Assembly (NCBI GenBank): GCA_940337035.1
Contig: OW679195.1
Span: 180,000,585 to 180,064,584 of the forward strand
DNA length: 64,000 nucleotides
Source of the DNA: Agriotes lineatus
Lineage: Eukaryota; Arthropoda; Insecta; Coleoptera; Elateridae
Direction: 5' to 3'
Part shown: in pieces, positions 43,656 to 57,689 of the stretch
Layout: each line of letters opens with the position of its first letter
Position numbering within the stretch: position 1 is the stretch's first letter
Translations under genes and position numbers: made by a program
Notes under the pieces: model-generated
Databases searched by the model: none
What the model was told of the DNA's origin: nothing
Seen by the model: only the letters and a program-made list of their open reading frames with translations

Positions 43656-44369
43656 TGTGTAAGTTTTCGTAGCTACTGATGATGACAGCTTGGCTGTCGA
43701 TATACGTATTTAGCAGTTGTTAAATATTTGTGTGGTGAGGGTTTTAACGATTTGTGATATTTTCAAACCACATGCTCCAGCAATGTTTTAACGTAAAGGG
43801 TTATTGCGGTAATTCATTAAATACATTTGAATACGGTAAAGAATGTATTGAAGCGGAACAAGAACTAAATTAAAGCGCAATAAAAGCCAAACGTTTAGCT
43901 GATTCTTATCTCGTTTGTAATGGTAGAAAGTAAAGGTAAATGTAAAACCATAGTAAAGAGCTTTTGTTATTTAGACGAGTACATTACAGACTTTTAACAA
44001 AGTTAGAGACCAGTAAGCAATTATTGATATACAGATTGTCTTTGAGCACTGGATACACATACCTTAGTATAGTGTTTTGGACAGTTCTAGAACAAGGCCA
44101 AGGTGGAGGGTGGAAACCTGGACCTTGAGCTTATTCTAAAACTGTTAAAAACACCGTAGAGTCCCTTAAAATTTAAAAGGGTTGTTAATTCTTATTATTC
44201 ATTAGCAATCGTGTAATTGAAAGATAACAATTCGTGTTGCTTAGTGACTTTAAAGTCATAGGTGCTCACAGAAAATCTGTATAGTAAATCGGAATTTATT
44301 TATTATAATTTAATATTTATCGTAATATGTCTTTTACATTTCGTTGTCGAGAACCTTGTGCAATGGAGG
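43656..44369. other. No recognised gene
   Basis: Short stop-rich sequence only. It may include further decayed Penelope sequence, since scattered Lys/Ile-rich frames continue, but no conserved block is visible. Confidence 0.3.
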
Positions 44370-44575
44370 TTATGTGTAGTGCTCGACTTACATTACACTC
44401 TCCCCTATCCAAACCTACCACCTACCACACACTCAACAGCCCTAAATCTAACTAATGGGTTCAAATCCATTCTTGCTCCGGGAAGATTCTCGGCTACGGC
44501 CAGATTTGAACCAATGTCCATTTGATTGTTAAGCTGGTTGCTAACCCACTTAATCACCCAGGCCTGTTAATCCAA
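44370..44575 (-). mobile_element. Probable tRNA-derived SINE (minus strand)
   Basis: Reading minus from about 44573: GCCTGGGTGATTAAGTGGGT then TTAGCAACCAGC resembles a tRNA D-arm/A box, and GGTTCAAATCTGG about 50 bases on resembles a B box. The spacing fits a tRNA. The following body is GC-richer and ends in ACACTCAACAGCCC-type sequence on the + strand. No convincing target duplication was found, so the 3' border is approximate. Confidence 0.5.
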
Positions 44576-47500
44576 ATAATAGCCAAGAGTAATAAAAATA
44601 ATTTAAAGTACGTCGTAAGATATAATTTAATATACCTAAATTTGAAAGTTGAGTTAAATTAAATAAGTAGTAATTGATAATGAATTTCGCTGGACGAAGA
44701 AAAGAAGTATCTTAAATCGATATGGTGATTACGGTTATTAACGTCTAGGTCGATGTATAATGATTATAAACCTCGGCTATCGCCGCGTCCGTTATTTGCG
44801 TATCGTCCGTGTCTCATTCAATATTGTTTATAATAAAAATGTATTAAATATAATTTAAAAATTACGTGATCATTAAAGGCCGGCGTTTTTTATGAATAAC
44901 TTTTCGTGTGTTTGTTTAGTTCAGTTAAAATACAATAACGAATAGTATTTAGAAAAAGTAATTCAAGAAAGCTCAATCGATTTGTAGATGCAAGAACAAA
45001 TTACGCATGCAGATATGCTGCGTCCGGAATGGATCGAGGTGGATAAAAATGGAAAACTTTAACCTGTTCATAAAGCTATAAAGAAATCTAGAACTTAAAA
45101 AGCAGAAATTAAACGCTTAGAGAAACCAAAGTTGTGAATTCGGCTCGAGAAATAATGCCTATATTTTTGAATAGCGGACTTTGTACGAATGGCGTAAAAC
45201 GATAACGACAAACTAAGGAACCGCAAAAATAATCGCCTAAACGTAAGGTGTAGAAAAATCCGTATCGTCGAAAAAGTAAAGTACTACCTGCAAGGGCTTT
45301 ACGATATCTAATTTTCTACTCTTAACGAATTCTCAACATAATCATCTACTGCAAAGATTGATTTCAACTTCTTCTAAGTTCGTAATATGAGCTTTCGCAT
45401 TAATTAATAGTTTTCCAGATGTACTGCGAAAGCTGTACAACTAACGTTTAAGAGCAAATTAAATTATTTCCACGATTGAATTTTTTGCATTCTAGCTTAC
45501 TACAGATAAGTGTAGGATAATTATAAAAATTAATTCGTGACTATGTATTGATAAATTTTTTAATATGCTTAGTATTAGTAAAGGAGCTTTCAAATTTCAT
45601 TTTTGATCTTTCGCTAAATCTAGAATTTTTAAAATAATATTGAAATATCTTCTTTGTTTGAAACAATGGAGGAAATAGCAGGTAAATTGATATTTTCGCT
45701 TTAGTTTAATCGATTGGGAGTTTATGTTTTCTATTGATTTACTAATCAAAGCAAACCGTTTCTATGTGTTTTACCAATGACATTAATGGTTTCGCAATTG
45801 CGAAACGCAATCTCTCTGCCTGCGCCATAATCCTACATTTTATAATTCAAACGATTTGATAAATACTAGGTATAGAGTATAACGATTTTAATAGAAGTAC
45901 TGCAATATCTGCATTTACGGCTTATTGGAGCTGGAATATGCAGATTTGGAGGATTTAACTTTTATTTCTGGCTTAATGTCGGTTATTAAAGTCTGCGTAT
46001 GTGGAACTCAAATCGGTGTTTGCTTTATGCATTGCTGCAAGAGCTGCAGCAAAGTTGTTGAGGGGATTTAGTCGACAAACCCCGATGACGATTGTGTTAA
46101 GCCAGTTTTTAAACTCTTAATTCATTTATTGTTTTTCCTGGTATCCATAGATTTGAAATTTGAAATTTAAAACAAAGACAGATTAAGCAGACTTTGGAAG
46201 TTCCCGTAGGCAGAAATAAAAAATATTTAATTCGCAATCGGAAAGCTTGCTTGGTTCGTAAAAAATGTAAAATAATTAATCTCAAGTTTGAACATCTAAA
46301 AATAAAAATATAAGAAATTATACTCATGCCTGAATGCTTTTAAAGGAATTAGTCGGGCAACCCCTGTCGCGAAGTTTCAACTGTAGCATCAATGTGTTAC
46401 GGTGGAGCAACACCTGAGCCAATGACAAAATAATTCAATAAAAGGTTCTAAATTAATAAATAGCTCGAGCTATGTAACACTGCAAGTAGGGAAACAGGAA
46501 ATATGCCTTTACATAGTATCTACTTGTATTGGGGAAACATTTTAGTAATCTAATAGCCAGGGACATCGTTGCAATAGTTGGCTTAATTTGGTAAATAATG
46601 TTATATGTAGCTATAAATCGCGTATTTCCATGCAACGGGAAGTAACTATTTATTATCGTTTTAAACTATTCATGTATAGATGGTGGCAAAAGAGTATTTC
46701 AGTAAATTTTGATGTGCTTTATGACGTCACATAATTATTAAGTTTACAAATAAATTTGAAACCACTTATTTTCTCAAGCATGCTAGAGGCTTTATAAGGA
46801 CAGGTACAATGGGTTGCATATAAACTGAACTGAATATGCACAACCATTACATATTGTACTTTAGAACTGTTCATTTTAAAGTGAAAATAAAAAATAACAA
46901 TTGGAAATTACACGCAAAGAAATGAAAATCCTGAACAAGTAACTTTACAAGAAAATTGAACATTCTTCTTAGAAGTTGTTAGTAACGTGAGCATGTTTAA
47001 GCCACCAATAAATCGCTCATATTTATCTTTGGTGCTGTAAATATTTTCTTTCATTATGTATTAAAATTTAAGTAATGATCAACTTAGTTGGTGTTCCATG
47101 TAGTTTCGTAGCATAAAAGACCCCTAGAGCTATTTTCTGTAAAAATAACATCACCAACTTTTCAGAATTTATAAACATCCAAAACAGTATCTGTTATGTG
47201 TGTACCATAGTACTTATTGGCAAAAAAGGAATGGGAGGGTTTTTAATTTTCCGAGTAGATTAAGAAGTGATAATTCATTATTTTTGTGTCTACTATAAAG
47301 GTAATTCAAATAGAAAGTAATTCACATGAGGAGACGCTGTAAGAATGGTCAAAAACATCAGACGTCGATATGAATATGTGTAATGACCAATTTTTCTGTC
47401 TCTTTAACAGCCTGCGATATTCTGTTGTTTATTTTTTCAATGATTTAAGAATTTTTAGATTTGTTTGTGTACATCCCAGATTTTGAATTGAGCTATTGTC

Positions 47501-47639
47501 AATATCATGTATTTCCCTTTCGTTTGCCCCGATTCGTAAAACTATTTCCTACTACTAATGTCATTACTGGTGACATTTTGTAAGCTTGTAAGTAAGTCAT
47601 TGTATGCATACTTCCTCCCTGCATATATTAAATTTACAC
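44576..47639. other. No recognised gene
   Basis: AT-rich sequence with many stops in all frames. A GC-richer patch at 44760-44815 and another near 45160-45260 show nothing recognisable. The palindrome TTTCGCAATTGCGAAA at 45788-45803 is short and may be chance. Confidence 0.35.
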
Positions 47640-48860
47640 ATAAATAATGTGTTAGAATTTAAACGCTGCCAACTTCAGTCACAATTGACGCCTGGCCTCC
47701 AGCGTGGAGCGACTTGACGTCACGAGCAATGGCCCAGCTGTGAGCGAGTCCGCTGGTAGCTAATCACGTCATATCGCTACCGGAATTCTCCCAGGTGAAG
47801 ATCCAAACGACAGAGGACTAGAAGCTTATAAGGAAAAGATGGTTAACCTGTTAAAGACATTTGAGTCCAGCGACCAGTCCGGTCCAGCTTCACCTGGTGG
47901 AACCAGCACCCCTAAACTACTTTAGGCTTAGCCCAGCTGACTGCAGCCAGATAAGGCGTTTCAGCCAAGCCCTAAATCGTCGCTTAATCCTTCGAAGCGA
48001 ATTTTTGCCAAAGCCGCGTTTCCCTCTAATAAATCCGGGCTTCGCTCTACTGTGAGTAGAGACGAGTCGCCTCCGGTTTGCGATCCAGGTCTACGGATGT
48101 ACCAGTAAAAATCTTCCAGAGCCCTAACCACTTTCCTGAACCTGACTTTTCCCTTTGACCCGCCACTATTCGGTGCCATAGAATACCTCCAGAACCTGCT
48201 CTTAGATTACTCTACGTTCGCCGATAACTGTACAGGGAAATCCCTCTGAAACCAGGTCCGATCCTCTGTCCGGCTAATCTTTGGTACCTGAATAAGGTAC
48301 CTTTAAAAAGGCGATTGATCCTAACCGTCTCTCAGCGAAGGTTCACACCCTCTTAAGCCACAAACCTACCAGTAATTACGCCATAAAAAATTAACTTTCA
48401 AGCCTTTCCCAGTTGAGCTGTACAAATCCCAATAAGTACGTTTCTGACCAAATCAACACCGTAGTTAGTTAAAGGCATAACTTTCTTGTAACACAAATCT
48501 CGAAGTCATCGGGTGTAATCCTGTGACGTAGCCAGACGAAATTACAGTTCTAGCACCGAGCCCGAAGCCGGCAGCAAGTTCATCGCCTGCACCCAGAGCG
48601 AAGTCTTCGAGCATGGCATCAAGCGCCCTGTGGCACCAACACTACACCCTCCAGACCTGAAAAGAGACCTCTAAGACTTAATTGCCGCTAAATAGCTGCA
48701 CGTGGTCCCACTGAATGTAAACAACAAGCCCGTGCCGCCATTTAACCATGTCAGTTTCAGTTCAGCTACAACATTGATCTGAACGAGTCATCTTCACTGA
48801 CGTGCCGCACGGGCTGCAGAACCTCTAAGGCCTTTCACCGGGGACCCATAACTCGGATTT
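47640..48860. other. GC-richer block with stop-interrupted translations, unclassified
   Basis: Composition is clearly different from the flanks. In one + frame, 47796-47929 reads PGEDPNDRGLEAYKEKMVNL then SSDQSGPASPGG before a stop. Other stretches read FDPPLFGAIEYLQNLLLDY (about 48150) and APSPKPAASSSPAPRAKSSS (about 48560). These look like a decayed protein-coding sequence in shifting frames, but I cannot name a family. A 72-codon minus ORF at 47961-48179 overlaps it. Confidence 0.35.
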
Positions 48861-51800
48861 GTTTTGATTTAAATAGAAACACTAGTTTTTATATCGTTTA
48901 AGTAGGTCTTTTTCATGTCATCGTCACTTCGCGATTTTATGGTAATAATTACCTGTCAATGTGATTTTTTAATCAGAATGACATGAAAGACAGAATTACA
49001 ACGTTTAATATGAATAAAGGATGAACACTTGGGGTTTCTATTTTGTTTTTGTTCGCAATAGTACATAAATACGTTTTATGCGTAACTTTATTTCCAAAAT
49101 GAAATGTAATATAAGAACGTCTTCTTATTCTTGCTCTTAATATAGGCTGATAGCCTGTTATTACCGAACGAAGTGCAGTTTTAAAAGCCTTCTTCGGTCA
49201 TGGCCTGGGAAGGTGGCTAGCCTATTTTGTTAACTTAGTAGGAAGAATGCCCTTTACAGAGGTCACGACCACCAAAGGCGTTGCTATAATGGCCGTAGGG
49301 CGTTTGGTGTTACTACTACCTGCGGACTGCACGTTACCAGCCGACCACACACACGCTGTCTGCACTATAATGAACAATTTATGTTCTTCTTTGGGTATTG
49401 CGCCACTCTGAAAAAAGAACACGCCACAAAAAACCTTTTACAAATTATCATAAAGAACAATATACCTACTTAATCTTTATAGAGGGCTCTGAATCTAATC
49501 GCTCTAAGCTGTCTACAAACCTTGTATTCTGGGCTACCTCAGAGGCACTTATATGTGAAAAAGTCAATTAAAAAAATACCAACTAGTGTTTCCGCATTAC
49601 AATACCCTTATAATTCTAATCCATTCTTTGGTCCATTAATTCCTTTCTTAACGCTATTTTTTCTTTTACTCTAAATTTTGTCAGGGTTTGTTTTGTCAGA
49701 ATGATTGTTTAAGCTCCAAAAGTAAAGATGGGTATTGAATATTTTTCTTTTAAATTCTCGTACGTTACCAAAAATAATCTAGGCTTGGGTAATAATTTTG
49801 CTAGTTAAAAAACATTATACATACAACAGTATTAAAGTATCCGTAAGCAAATATTATTCCGAAATTACTACAAATAAGAGAGACGTTGTTCCTTTAGAGT
49901 TGATGCATAATAGACTATAGTTAATTATTTATTATTTGTTTTTCTCGTTCTATAGTTACGAGATTACCATGCCGTGCATTCTTATCACGCTCTTTAATAA
50001 TATTTTCATATTATTAAAATAGATACAGTAAGAGCTATCCTGGATGGTACTAACGGTGCCGTGTTTTTCAGACTACCTCTGTATATTTTTTTGCTTGTTA
50101 CTAAATTCAAGGAGCTGAGATAGGTTTAGATTTATTTCAAAATATCATCAATATTTAAGCTCTTAGCCTGGAAGAAACTTCTGTTTTGTTTAAGGTTGTT
50201 GCCAAAATCCGATTTTGTACTTTCTTTTTTTTGTCAGAAGCTTTTAGCTGTCTCCCAGATGGAAGGTATTTCTTTATAAAAACATAAAATCCACATTGTT
50301 TTCGAACCCAGTTTGATTTAGTAACTTCGGAATCTCTCGGTAAACGCTGCATTTACAATGGGAAGTTATCTGGAGCTCACGTCAGTCTCAGAGAGAATGT
50401 TATTTTCTTAAATGATACCGTGTTGCTGCTATTTGTGTACGTTCAAAAGAATATTGTAAGTTTCGATGTTACAGAATGTCATTTATTAGGTATTTCTTAA
50501 AGGGGCTTTCGACAAAAGTTCAGTATTATGTGCATCACAGGGTTGTTACTTCTAATTACGTCATTACGCAAGTGGAATAGCTTGTGTTGTTATTTCAAAT
50601 ATCCAGCCCATCATAAACGTGTTACAAGTAATAACTTGAACTTTAAATACGTCAATATTTAGATCAATGTTTAATTGTTTGCTATACCACAAAAAATAAA
50701 TAACATCTACAGTACAGCCTTAGATATCAGCTTTAGAAAAATATTTCTAAATAGAAATGTTATAATTACTATTCGATAGAATTTGGCTCCTTTAATTTAC
50801 TTATGATGTTCTGCATGTTTTTTAATGAAATAGCATATTATATAATGTATAAACTGTGAAACTGTAGACTCGTCAAATTATATAGATAATTCATGCTGTG
50901 ACATATATTTAAAACAAGTTATTAAATTAAGTAGTTTTTCACAAATTTCAATCCTTCATGCGATTGTGCGTTGCTGAACTATATTTTGTTCTGGTAAATT
51001 CTTGAATCAGTAATAGAAGAACAGCATCTGAAAAATAGCTAAAATGATTGCCACAAAATTTATTGGCAGATTGTTACGGTACACACGACTTTCGACAACA
51101 CGGAATCACACTTACCACAGGTTTAAGTAGTGTTGGAAGGCATCGATAATAAAGACCCTGATTGTCAACAGCTAGCTCGCGAGGATGGGAGGTCCACGGT
51201 ACTGATGAAGTCCTGCCCTGTTTCGGGATAGCCAAAACAGCGTCCTAGTATCCACCTGAGACAAACTCAACCCATAGCTCGATAAGTACACTCAGTTCAC
51301 GACAGAAGCGGATTGAGCCTGGTGCCAAATAAATACTTACGTGTTTGTGAACTAAATGCTTAATTGCTTCAACGATTAGAGTGCAATTTTGGTTTTACAA
51401 TCTCCACAATTTATCACCCAAAGGCTAGACTCAACTTTTAAATTCAGCGCGCCTGAAAGGCACGGTTCCTTTCTGCTTAGGTAATTGACAGTTTCCCTAA
51501 GAAACCCAGAATATTACAAATGAGATTTATTAAAAATGATGGAAAGTGTTACAAGCAATGCATAAAACAACCTACAAAATCAAAATACAAGCAAACAATT
51601 CGGTAGAAGCATATCAAATAGGGATGGAGAGCCCCTGTAAGCAATGAGAAAGCAGCTCAACTCCAAATAATAAGCCTCGAGTGTACAACTTAAAACATCA
51701 AATTAAGAGTATATCATTAAAACTGCCTTTTGAACATAACAAAAACACATCGCAGTAAACTTTGACAAAAACATAACACATACATTCTATATATATATTA

Positions 51801-53925
51801 AGACAGCAGCAGACGTTAAGCAAATGTTTGTTCCTAACCCTTTCTTGGTTCAACTACACAGATATATTCGCCTTTCGATAAACACCTTAGTATCTGAGTT
51901 ACATCTGAATACCTGTGTTCAAACGAAGTTGGATTTAATAGGAGATGCTTTACACACAGGGGTTGATGTCATTCCCCCTTTGGCCGTTGTGGACACACGG
52001 TGTAGATACGACGTTGGTTAAACAGACACTCCGAGTTTACTGTTAGCTATGTGTTAAATACGCTTAAGCGACAACAAGAAAGGCATACATTTGTTACTTT
52101 TTTGTTATCGGAAATAGTTTGGCAAAGTTCAACAAAAATCTGGAACTGTTTCGAAAATAACTTGAAAGTTTCTCAATGTCACAGAACAGCACAATGCTTC
52201 TCCGACAATATAACTTCTACATAGCAGAACGGAAAGTTCAATTACAATTTAGTTAGCAACTTACACGAATTTTCTAAGCCGGCATGAAGCTTCGGTCGCC
52301 TCGATCTTAGTTAATATAAAAGCCAACAGAACTCACGGCACTCGAAATTAGCAACTGCAGCAGTTCTTGGTAGCTTTCAATGTCTGGCGCACTCAACCGG
52401 CACTGCACTTGCCACGCAAACTATCTTAAACTCGCAGGCATTGTGACTTCAAACTCACTTAAAGGTGTCTTAGCTCATGGCACAACGAAAAGAGAAAAGC
52501 TCCAAGTTCAAACTGCTTAACAACGGGCTCCGAGGAGTCCAGGCGTAACAGGATTTAAATTAGCAGTCCTCCGACGGCTCGCACAAGCATTAAATACGTT
52601 CGGGATCTTCAAGCGCTGTTACAAAAGTGAAGTTAATTCGCAGTAAAACGACAGATAAAAGCGTCTCCCAACCGTGAAAGTATCTTGAGCATTTGTAGCT
52701 ATCTTATTTCAAAAATATTCTTTATCTTGACGTTCACTAGCAGTGGAAAATGTTTGGAATGCCTCTAACAGAGGGGAGAGTGCACTTGGCGCTAAAAGAG
52801 CAGATTACCTCACGTACGCCCATTTATAAGGGGAAATTTTTTGGAAAATGTCTGTAACGAAGGATGGCGAAAGGCGGCCTTTACCGGCTGGTGAAATTTG
52901 TATTAGGTGTTTTGCCAGCTGGTAAATATCGGCTTAGGTTGGCTAACTCGTCGTGAGGGTCGGGGTTCCAGCAAAGCTGCAAAAGATACTAAGGGAGAGG
53001 GCGCCAGGTCCTCGTCGTAGACAAATCTTTGGGTCGGATCTCTCTAAAGTTAGAGGTATACCAAGCCAATCAAAATTATAGCAAAACAGACTAGTAACAA
53101 TATTTATTTACCACTTGGTTCTATAGTGCTCACATCATAACAAACTCATAAAAAACACACACCAGCAATATACATATAAATCAAACCAACAAACATTATA
53201 GCTATATCACAGCGGGTTCATCAAATCACCTATAAATATCACAAGTTGACCTATTAAAAAAAAGTTGTTCTGCGTATACTAAAATCAGTCAAAAGGGCGT
53301 TAGATGCTCAGTAACCACCTAGTGGTAGGTACTATTCAAATATCAAATCAAGAACCTCAAAAGTATAACTATTTTCTAATACAGACTCAGTCTCCGTAAA
53401 GAGGAGATCCCCGCCTTGCGTAACATGACTAGATAAATCTACAACCCAATATATAAAGATAAAAATGATTACATAGGCTCTGTGAGGCAGAGGGTGGCCC
53501 AAGACGGGACTTGGGGTACGAACAGCGCATTTGTAAAGAAATGCCAACGATCAACCCCAAGAGTTGGCTTACTAAGTCAAATTTTACAGCAATAAGAATT
53601 TAGACGGGGCAGTACATGCAGTTTATGAGATCTCACAAGGGGTGCTATGACATAAGAAATTCATAATACGTTCTGTGATAAATCAAGCAACTCACTTGCG
53701 TTCATTCGAAACACGACTGATAAAGCTAATACTCCCGCGGGCGGCAGCGTAGCCGCAGCTCAACTTGACAGAACGCCAAGTTGCAAAACGAAATCCTAGG
53801 TTAAAATACTACTACGATGTTCCGTACAGGTAAAGTGATTACTTAAGCGACCGAACAGCAAATTAATGCAATCTAAAATGGCTGCCGAAACAACCGGTAA
53901 GTACTCTAATCAATTAAAACCATAG
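48861..53925. other. No recognised gene
   Basis: Mostly AT-rich with short open frames. Moderately GC-rich patches occur at 51120-51320, 52260-52700 and 52840-53010, without domain or repeat signals I can support. Confidence 0.3.
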
Positions 53926-54160
53926 TTACGCAGATAAACACAAATCATAAAGCAAAAGCTATTATATCCAAGCTCTAAGTCACACACAAAGATACATAAT
54001 TATTACACTACCAACACTAATTACGCAGGTAAGCACAAATCATAAAGCAAAAGCTATTATATTCAAGCTGTAGGTCACACACAAAGATACATAATTATTA
54101 CACTACCAAAACTAATTACGCAGATAAGCACAAATCATAAAACAAAAGATAAATAACTAG
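53926..54160. repeat. 95-bp tandem repeat, about 2.4 units
   Basis: TTACGCAGATAAACACAAAT and its variants start at 53926, 54021 and 54116, an exact 95-bp period. The first two units are complete and match almost throughout; the third is truncated after about 45 bp (AACAAAAGATAAATAACTAG). It is a short minisatellite. Confidence 0.88.
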
Positions 54161-55687
54161 AACACTACCAAAACTTTCCAGGTACGATGCACGAGATGCG
54201 CGTCCTGAAAGAGGATCGCAGCCGCGAGAGCCTCTCGTCCCCGAAGTAGAGATGCTATGGGGGATTGGCAGCCAACAGCCATCGGTACAGCCAGCTCGTA
54301 ATCTCGCACATGCACAGCATGGACCCAGGCAGAACAAGTGATCCCAAATAACGAAAGTGGTCCCATGCAGTAAGACAATTCCATACGGTAAAATAGAAAG
54401 GCTAAAAGAATACAAAGTTCCAGGTAGATTACGGAGCTAAAGGGACGAAACCGTAGGCAACAAACCTTGAGTTGAAAAGTAGCCAAATAGTGCAGCTCAG
54501 AAAGCAGAGCGGGGCCCCCAATCAAATCCGTCAAACACGAAGCGAGTGCCTGTAATATCACACAAATTACCATTACATTCAAAGGGGGTTACGATGCCTC
54601 ACAAATCCTTTCGAAATGAAGTTAGCTATAATCGAAAGCCGACGAGGCAAGGCCCCCATTAAGAGCGACCAACTTGCACGAACCAGGACTGGCATGGAAT
54701 GGCCGAAAATTTGCCAAGAACAGTCTAATTCAACTTATCAAAAGTTTCAAAATTTGAAACTAGACCATCAGAAGAACTGAGGAATGCAAAGTGTGGTTTA
54801 AGTTGATAAGGATATAACTGTAGCTTGTTCAAAAATTGTTAAAGATGTTGCCAGGATTGCATAACCAGTTAGGTAAAAATTTACTGGATATTTGGGGATA
54901 AATGAGAATAGTGGAATCCAATTAATTATTTGAAATATAGCATGCGCAACTACAAAATGAGCGTAACATGTCCCTAAACAACTACCAATCGGACGTCAAC
55001 GTGTATCGAATTATACCTATTAAAGCCGTGATAAAACGAACTTGGCGGTGAAGCGTCATTAATAAGCGACGAACTTTCAAAATGATACCTGTGGAGGCCT
55101 CTGTTAGCCAGTGTAGAACCTCACTGAGCGTGCCATCGCTTTTGCAGAAATCTCATTCCTTGGGTAGATGACCATAAACCTAGAATATATTCATTAGATC
55201 CAGTAGTCAGTTTCGTAACTGGGCAGACGAGTATGTACCTATAAATACCTCCATATTTACATTATCGCTACCTGGTGCTGTTTTTATTTTTAAATCTTTT
55301 TAAACATCGTTAAGTTTAGTCATTGTTATATTAGCCAGTGTATTTTCTGTTCTCGGACTATTCCAGAGTTCTCCATAGTGGTCAACCTATTGATGTTCTC
55401 CCCATCTTGTTCTCGGTTTGTCTCGATTTCTCTTTCCTGTTTGCTGTCGCCATTTTGTAGTCAGTCAACACCGGATGTCGTCTCGATTCATAATATGGCT
55501 TTCCCAATGCCATTATAAAGTTGCAATTGGATTTGCTACGTCCTCTACTTTTGTTCGTTTTCTTATTATGTCGTTTGATATGCGATTTCGTAACTTGATA
55601 CGCAGCATGTTTCTGAAGCGTAAATTATAACAGGCAAGATGTACTGGTTGTATACCTTTGTTTTAAGCTGTCGAGAGTATGCATATC
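54161..55687. other. No recognised gene
   Basis: A minus open frame at 54157-54582 (141 codons) in a GC-richer patch is Leu/Cys-rich without recognised domain. Another frame overlaps it on the same strand. I would not call it a gene from sequence alone. Confidence 0.3.
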
Positions 55688-57681
55688 CAGGGCCGTCGCT
55701 AGACTTTTGGCCGCCCGGTGCAGGTTTTTAAATTGTCGCCCTTATGTTTGTAGATATTTAAAAAAATTGGCTAAATTTAAAAAATGTTAACATGGTTAAA
55801 TATACTGTGTTGGCTAACAGCGTGGTGTCTTTCTTTACTTTTAATTATTAGTTTGCCACACTTTGGGCGGTCATTAATATGCACTGGATACACGTTGCTG
55901 TGCCTTAAATTTGTACTGAACCTTCAAGTATTGATATTGCTCAGTTTTTTAAATTACAAATTGCCCTATTTTGTATTATAATGTCAATAATTACTATTAT
56001 AGATAGTTCCTGAAAACTCAACAGAGGTGGATATTTTTATCTAGTTACTTGTTTTCTGTTGATTAATTTTCTAATATTTTAAATCTCATTTGCATCATAA
56101 GTCACAATACTTATGTCAACCAAATGTCATAAACAGATTTGAAATTCATATGACAAATACAGATTCTTTCCCTATTACACAACAATATTAAAAACACAGT
56201 AATTCTTTGATAACTAATTCACTTAATATATAGTCTTTTATTTGCCTTTTTCTAGTAATCACCTTTCAATTGATCTCCACAACGTTCAGGATGTAAACCA
56301 ACCTGTTCCTCTCTTCCTACTGATACAATCTCCGATGCACCTTCCCGCAATGAAAGGTTCCACCTATAAACAAGACGTCTTTAACTGTCCCAAATCGGTA
56401 AATCTAACCTTCCCACAGAATGTAGCCAACCGACCAAATCTGCAGATACTGACTTCCTTTACTGCCGCTGCCAAACTTCCTGGAACGTGCCCTCTTAACT
56501 GATGATGCTCCTCTGAAACTCTCCCTTATCACTGAACAGCTTGATGTAATCCAATTCAATTAAATGTATTTTTCCAATAAACTTGACTTCATATTCTTTC
56601 TAGTCTTATCTATTTGAGTTAAACCTACTAAAATTTTATTTTATTTCAAATTAAGCATTTGTCATTCGTTTTCAAACTGTAATTTATGCAATATTATTTT
56701 ATTTTCAAAACCACCTGTTTTTCAATAGCTATTTTTCATTCACATTTTCACCTTTTTATCTCTGAATAAATCCAAATTATTTTATTAACCAATTGTAATC
56801 CCTTTAATTTTAATAAATTTGATTATAACTAAATTAACGTCGTATCATAACAATACATACACTATATATTACATAGTAACACATACATAATACATACATA
56901 AAAATAAAACTCTAAAAAATCTGACTCAGACACAAATACATAGGCACATAAAAAAACTAAATATATTTTCGGGTTTTTTTTTCAGAACGCAGACTTATTA
57001 TTTTATCATAATTTAAATTATTGGCAATTACATGTTCAATGGAGATTAATGCCATACCAGTTAAACATTCCTGCGACATACATGATCTTTAATAATTTTC
57101 AATTATTTTTTAATTTTGAGAAACTTCGTTCCCGAGAAGCATGGATAAAGTGAATAAGATTCTAAGAGATATAACTAAATTAGGGAAAATGTTTTCTAAA
57201 TTATTTTTTGTTATGTACTTAAGAGTATTTAAAAAATTATTAGTTTCATGTTCGTTTGGCCCAATCAAAGTCATAAATGAGAGCAGTTCATCTTTAAGCT
57301 CCAAACCGTTTATGTCTATTTAAACTATCATTATTGGATAAGTATCTACGCATATTTTGTAGAAGACATACCGCGTGGCGCCTTCTTCGCGAAAACATTG
57401 GGTGTTAGGTATACAAATACAGTTTGTTCTGCATAAAACTTAAGGTAGAGTTTGCTTCCATATAAATAGAGTGATAATTTCTGGTTAAGAATAAAATAAA
57501 TAGAAAAGATTGACGTCTTTTTGAGTATGATTACGTCTTTAAGTCGTACATTATATTTACTAACCCTACTGCCATATCATATAATAAAAAAATTTAATAT
57601 TTTGATAAGAAAAATAGCCGCCCCCCAAAAACGGCCGCCCGGTGCGGCCGCACTCTCGCACCTGCTGTAACGACGGCCCTG
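55688..57681 (-). mobile_element. hAT element, 1994 bp, perfect 8-bp TSD TGCATATC
   Basis: The ends are CAGGGCCGTCG at 55688 and CGACGGCCCTG at 57681. TGCATATC flanks both sides (55680-55687, 57682-57689). GCCGCCCGGTGC occurs near each end as a subterminal inverted block. The transposase remnant is on the minus strand near the right end of the window copy; the rest is AT-rich and non-coding, so it is an internally decayed or deleted copy. Confidence 0.9.
56965..57330 (-). pseudogene. hAT transposase C-terminal (dimerisation) domain
   Basis: On the minus strand: LLSFMTLIGPNEHE, NNLENIFPNLVISLRILFTL, then in the next frame ERSFSKLK, and in a further frame SCMSQECLTGMALISIEHVI, NLNYDKIISLRSEK. 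This is the hATC region of DUF4371/ZMYM-type hAT transposases (YPN...LRILLTLPV..ASGERSFSKLK; L.S.M.QERL..LALLSIE). At least two frame changes and one stop break it. The catalytic RNase H-like domain upstream is not visible. Confidence 0.85.
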
Positions 57682-57689
57682 TGCATATC

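Noticed and set aside
54116..54582. Two overlapping minus ORFs (141 and 99 codons)
   Set aside because: They are in different frames of the same DNA with no recognised motif and no supporting signals.
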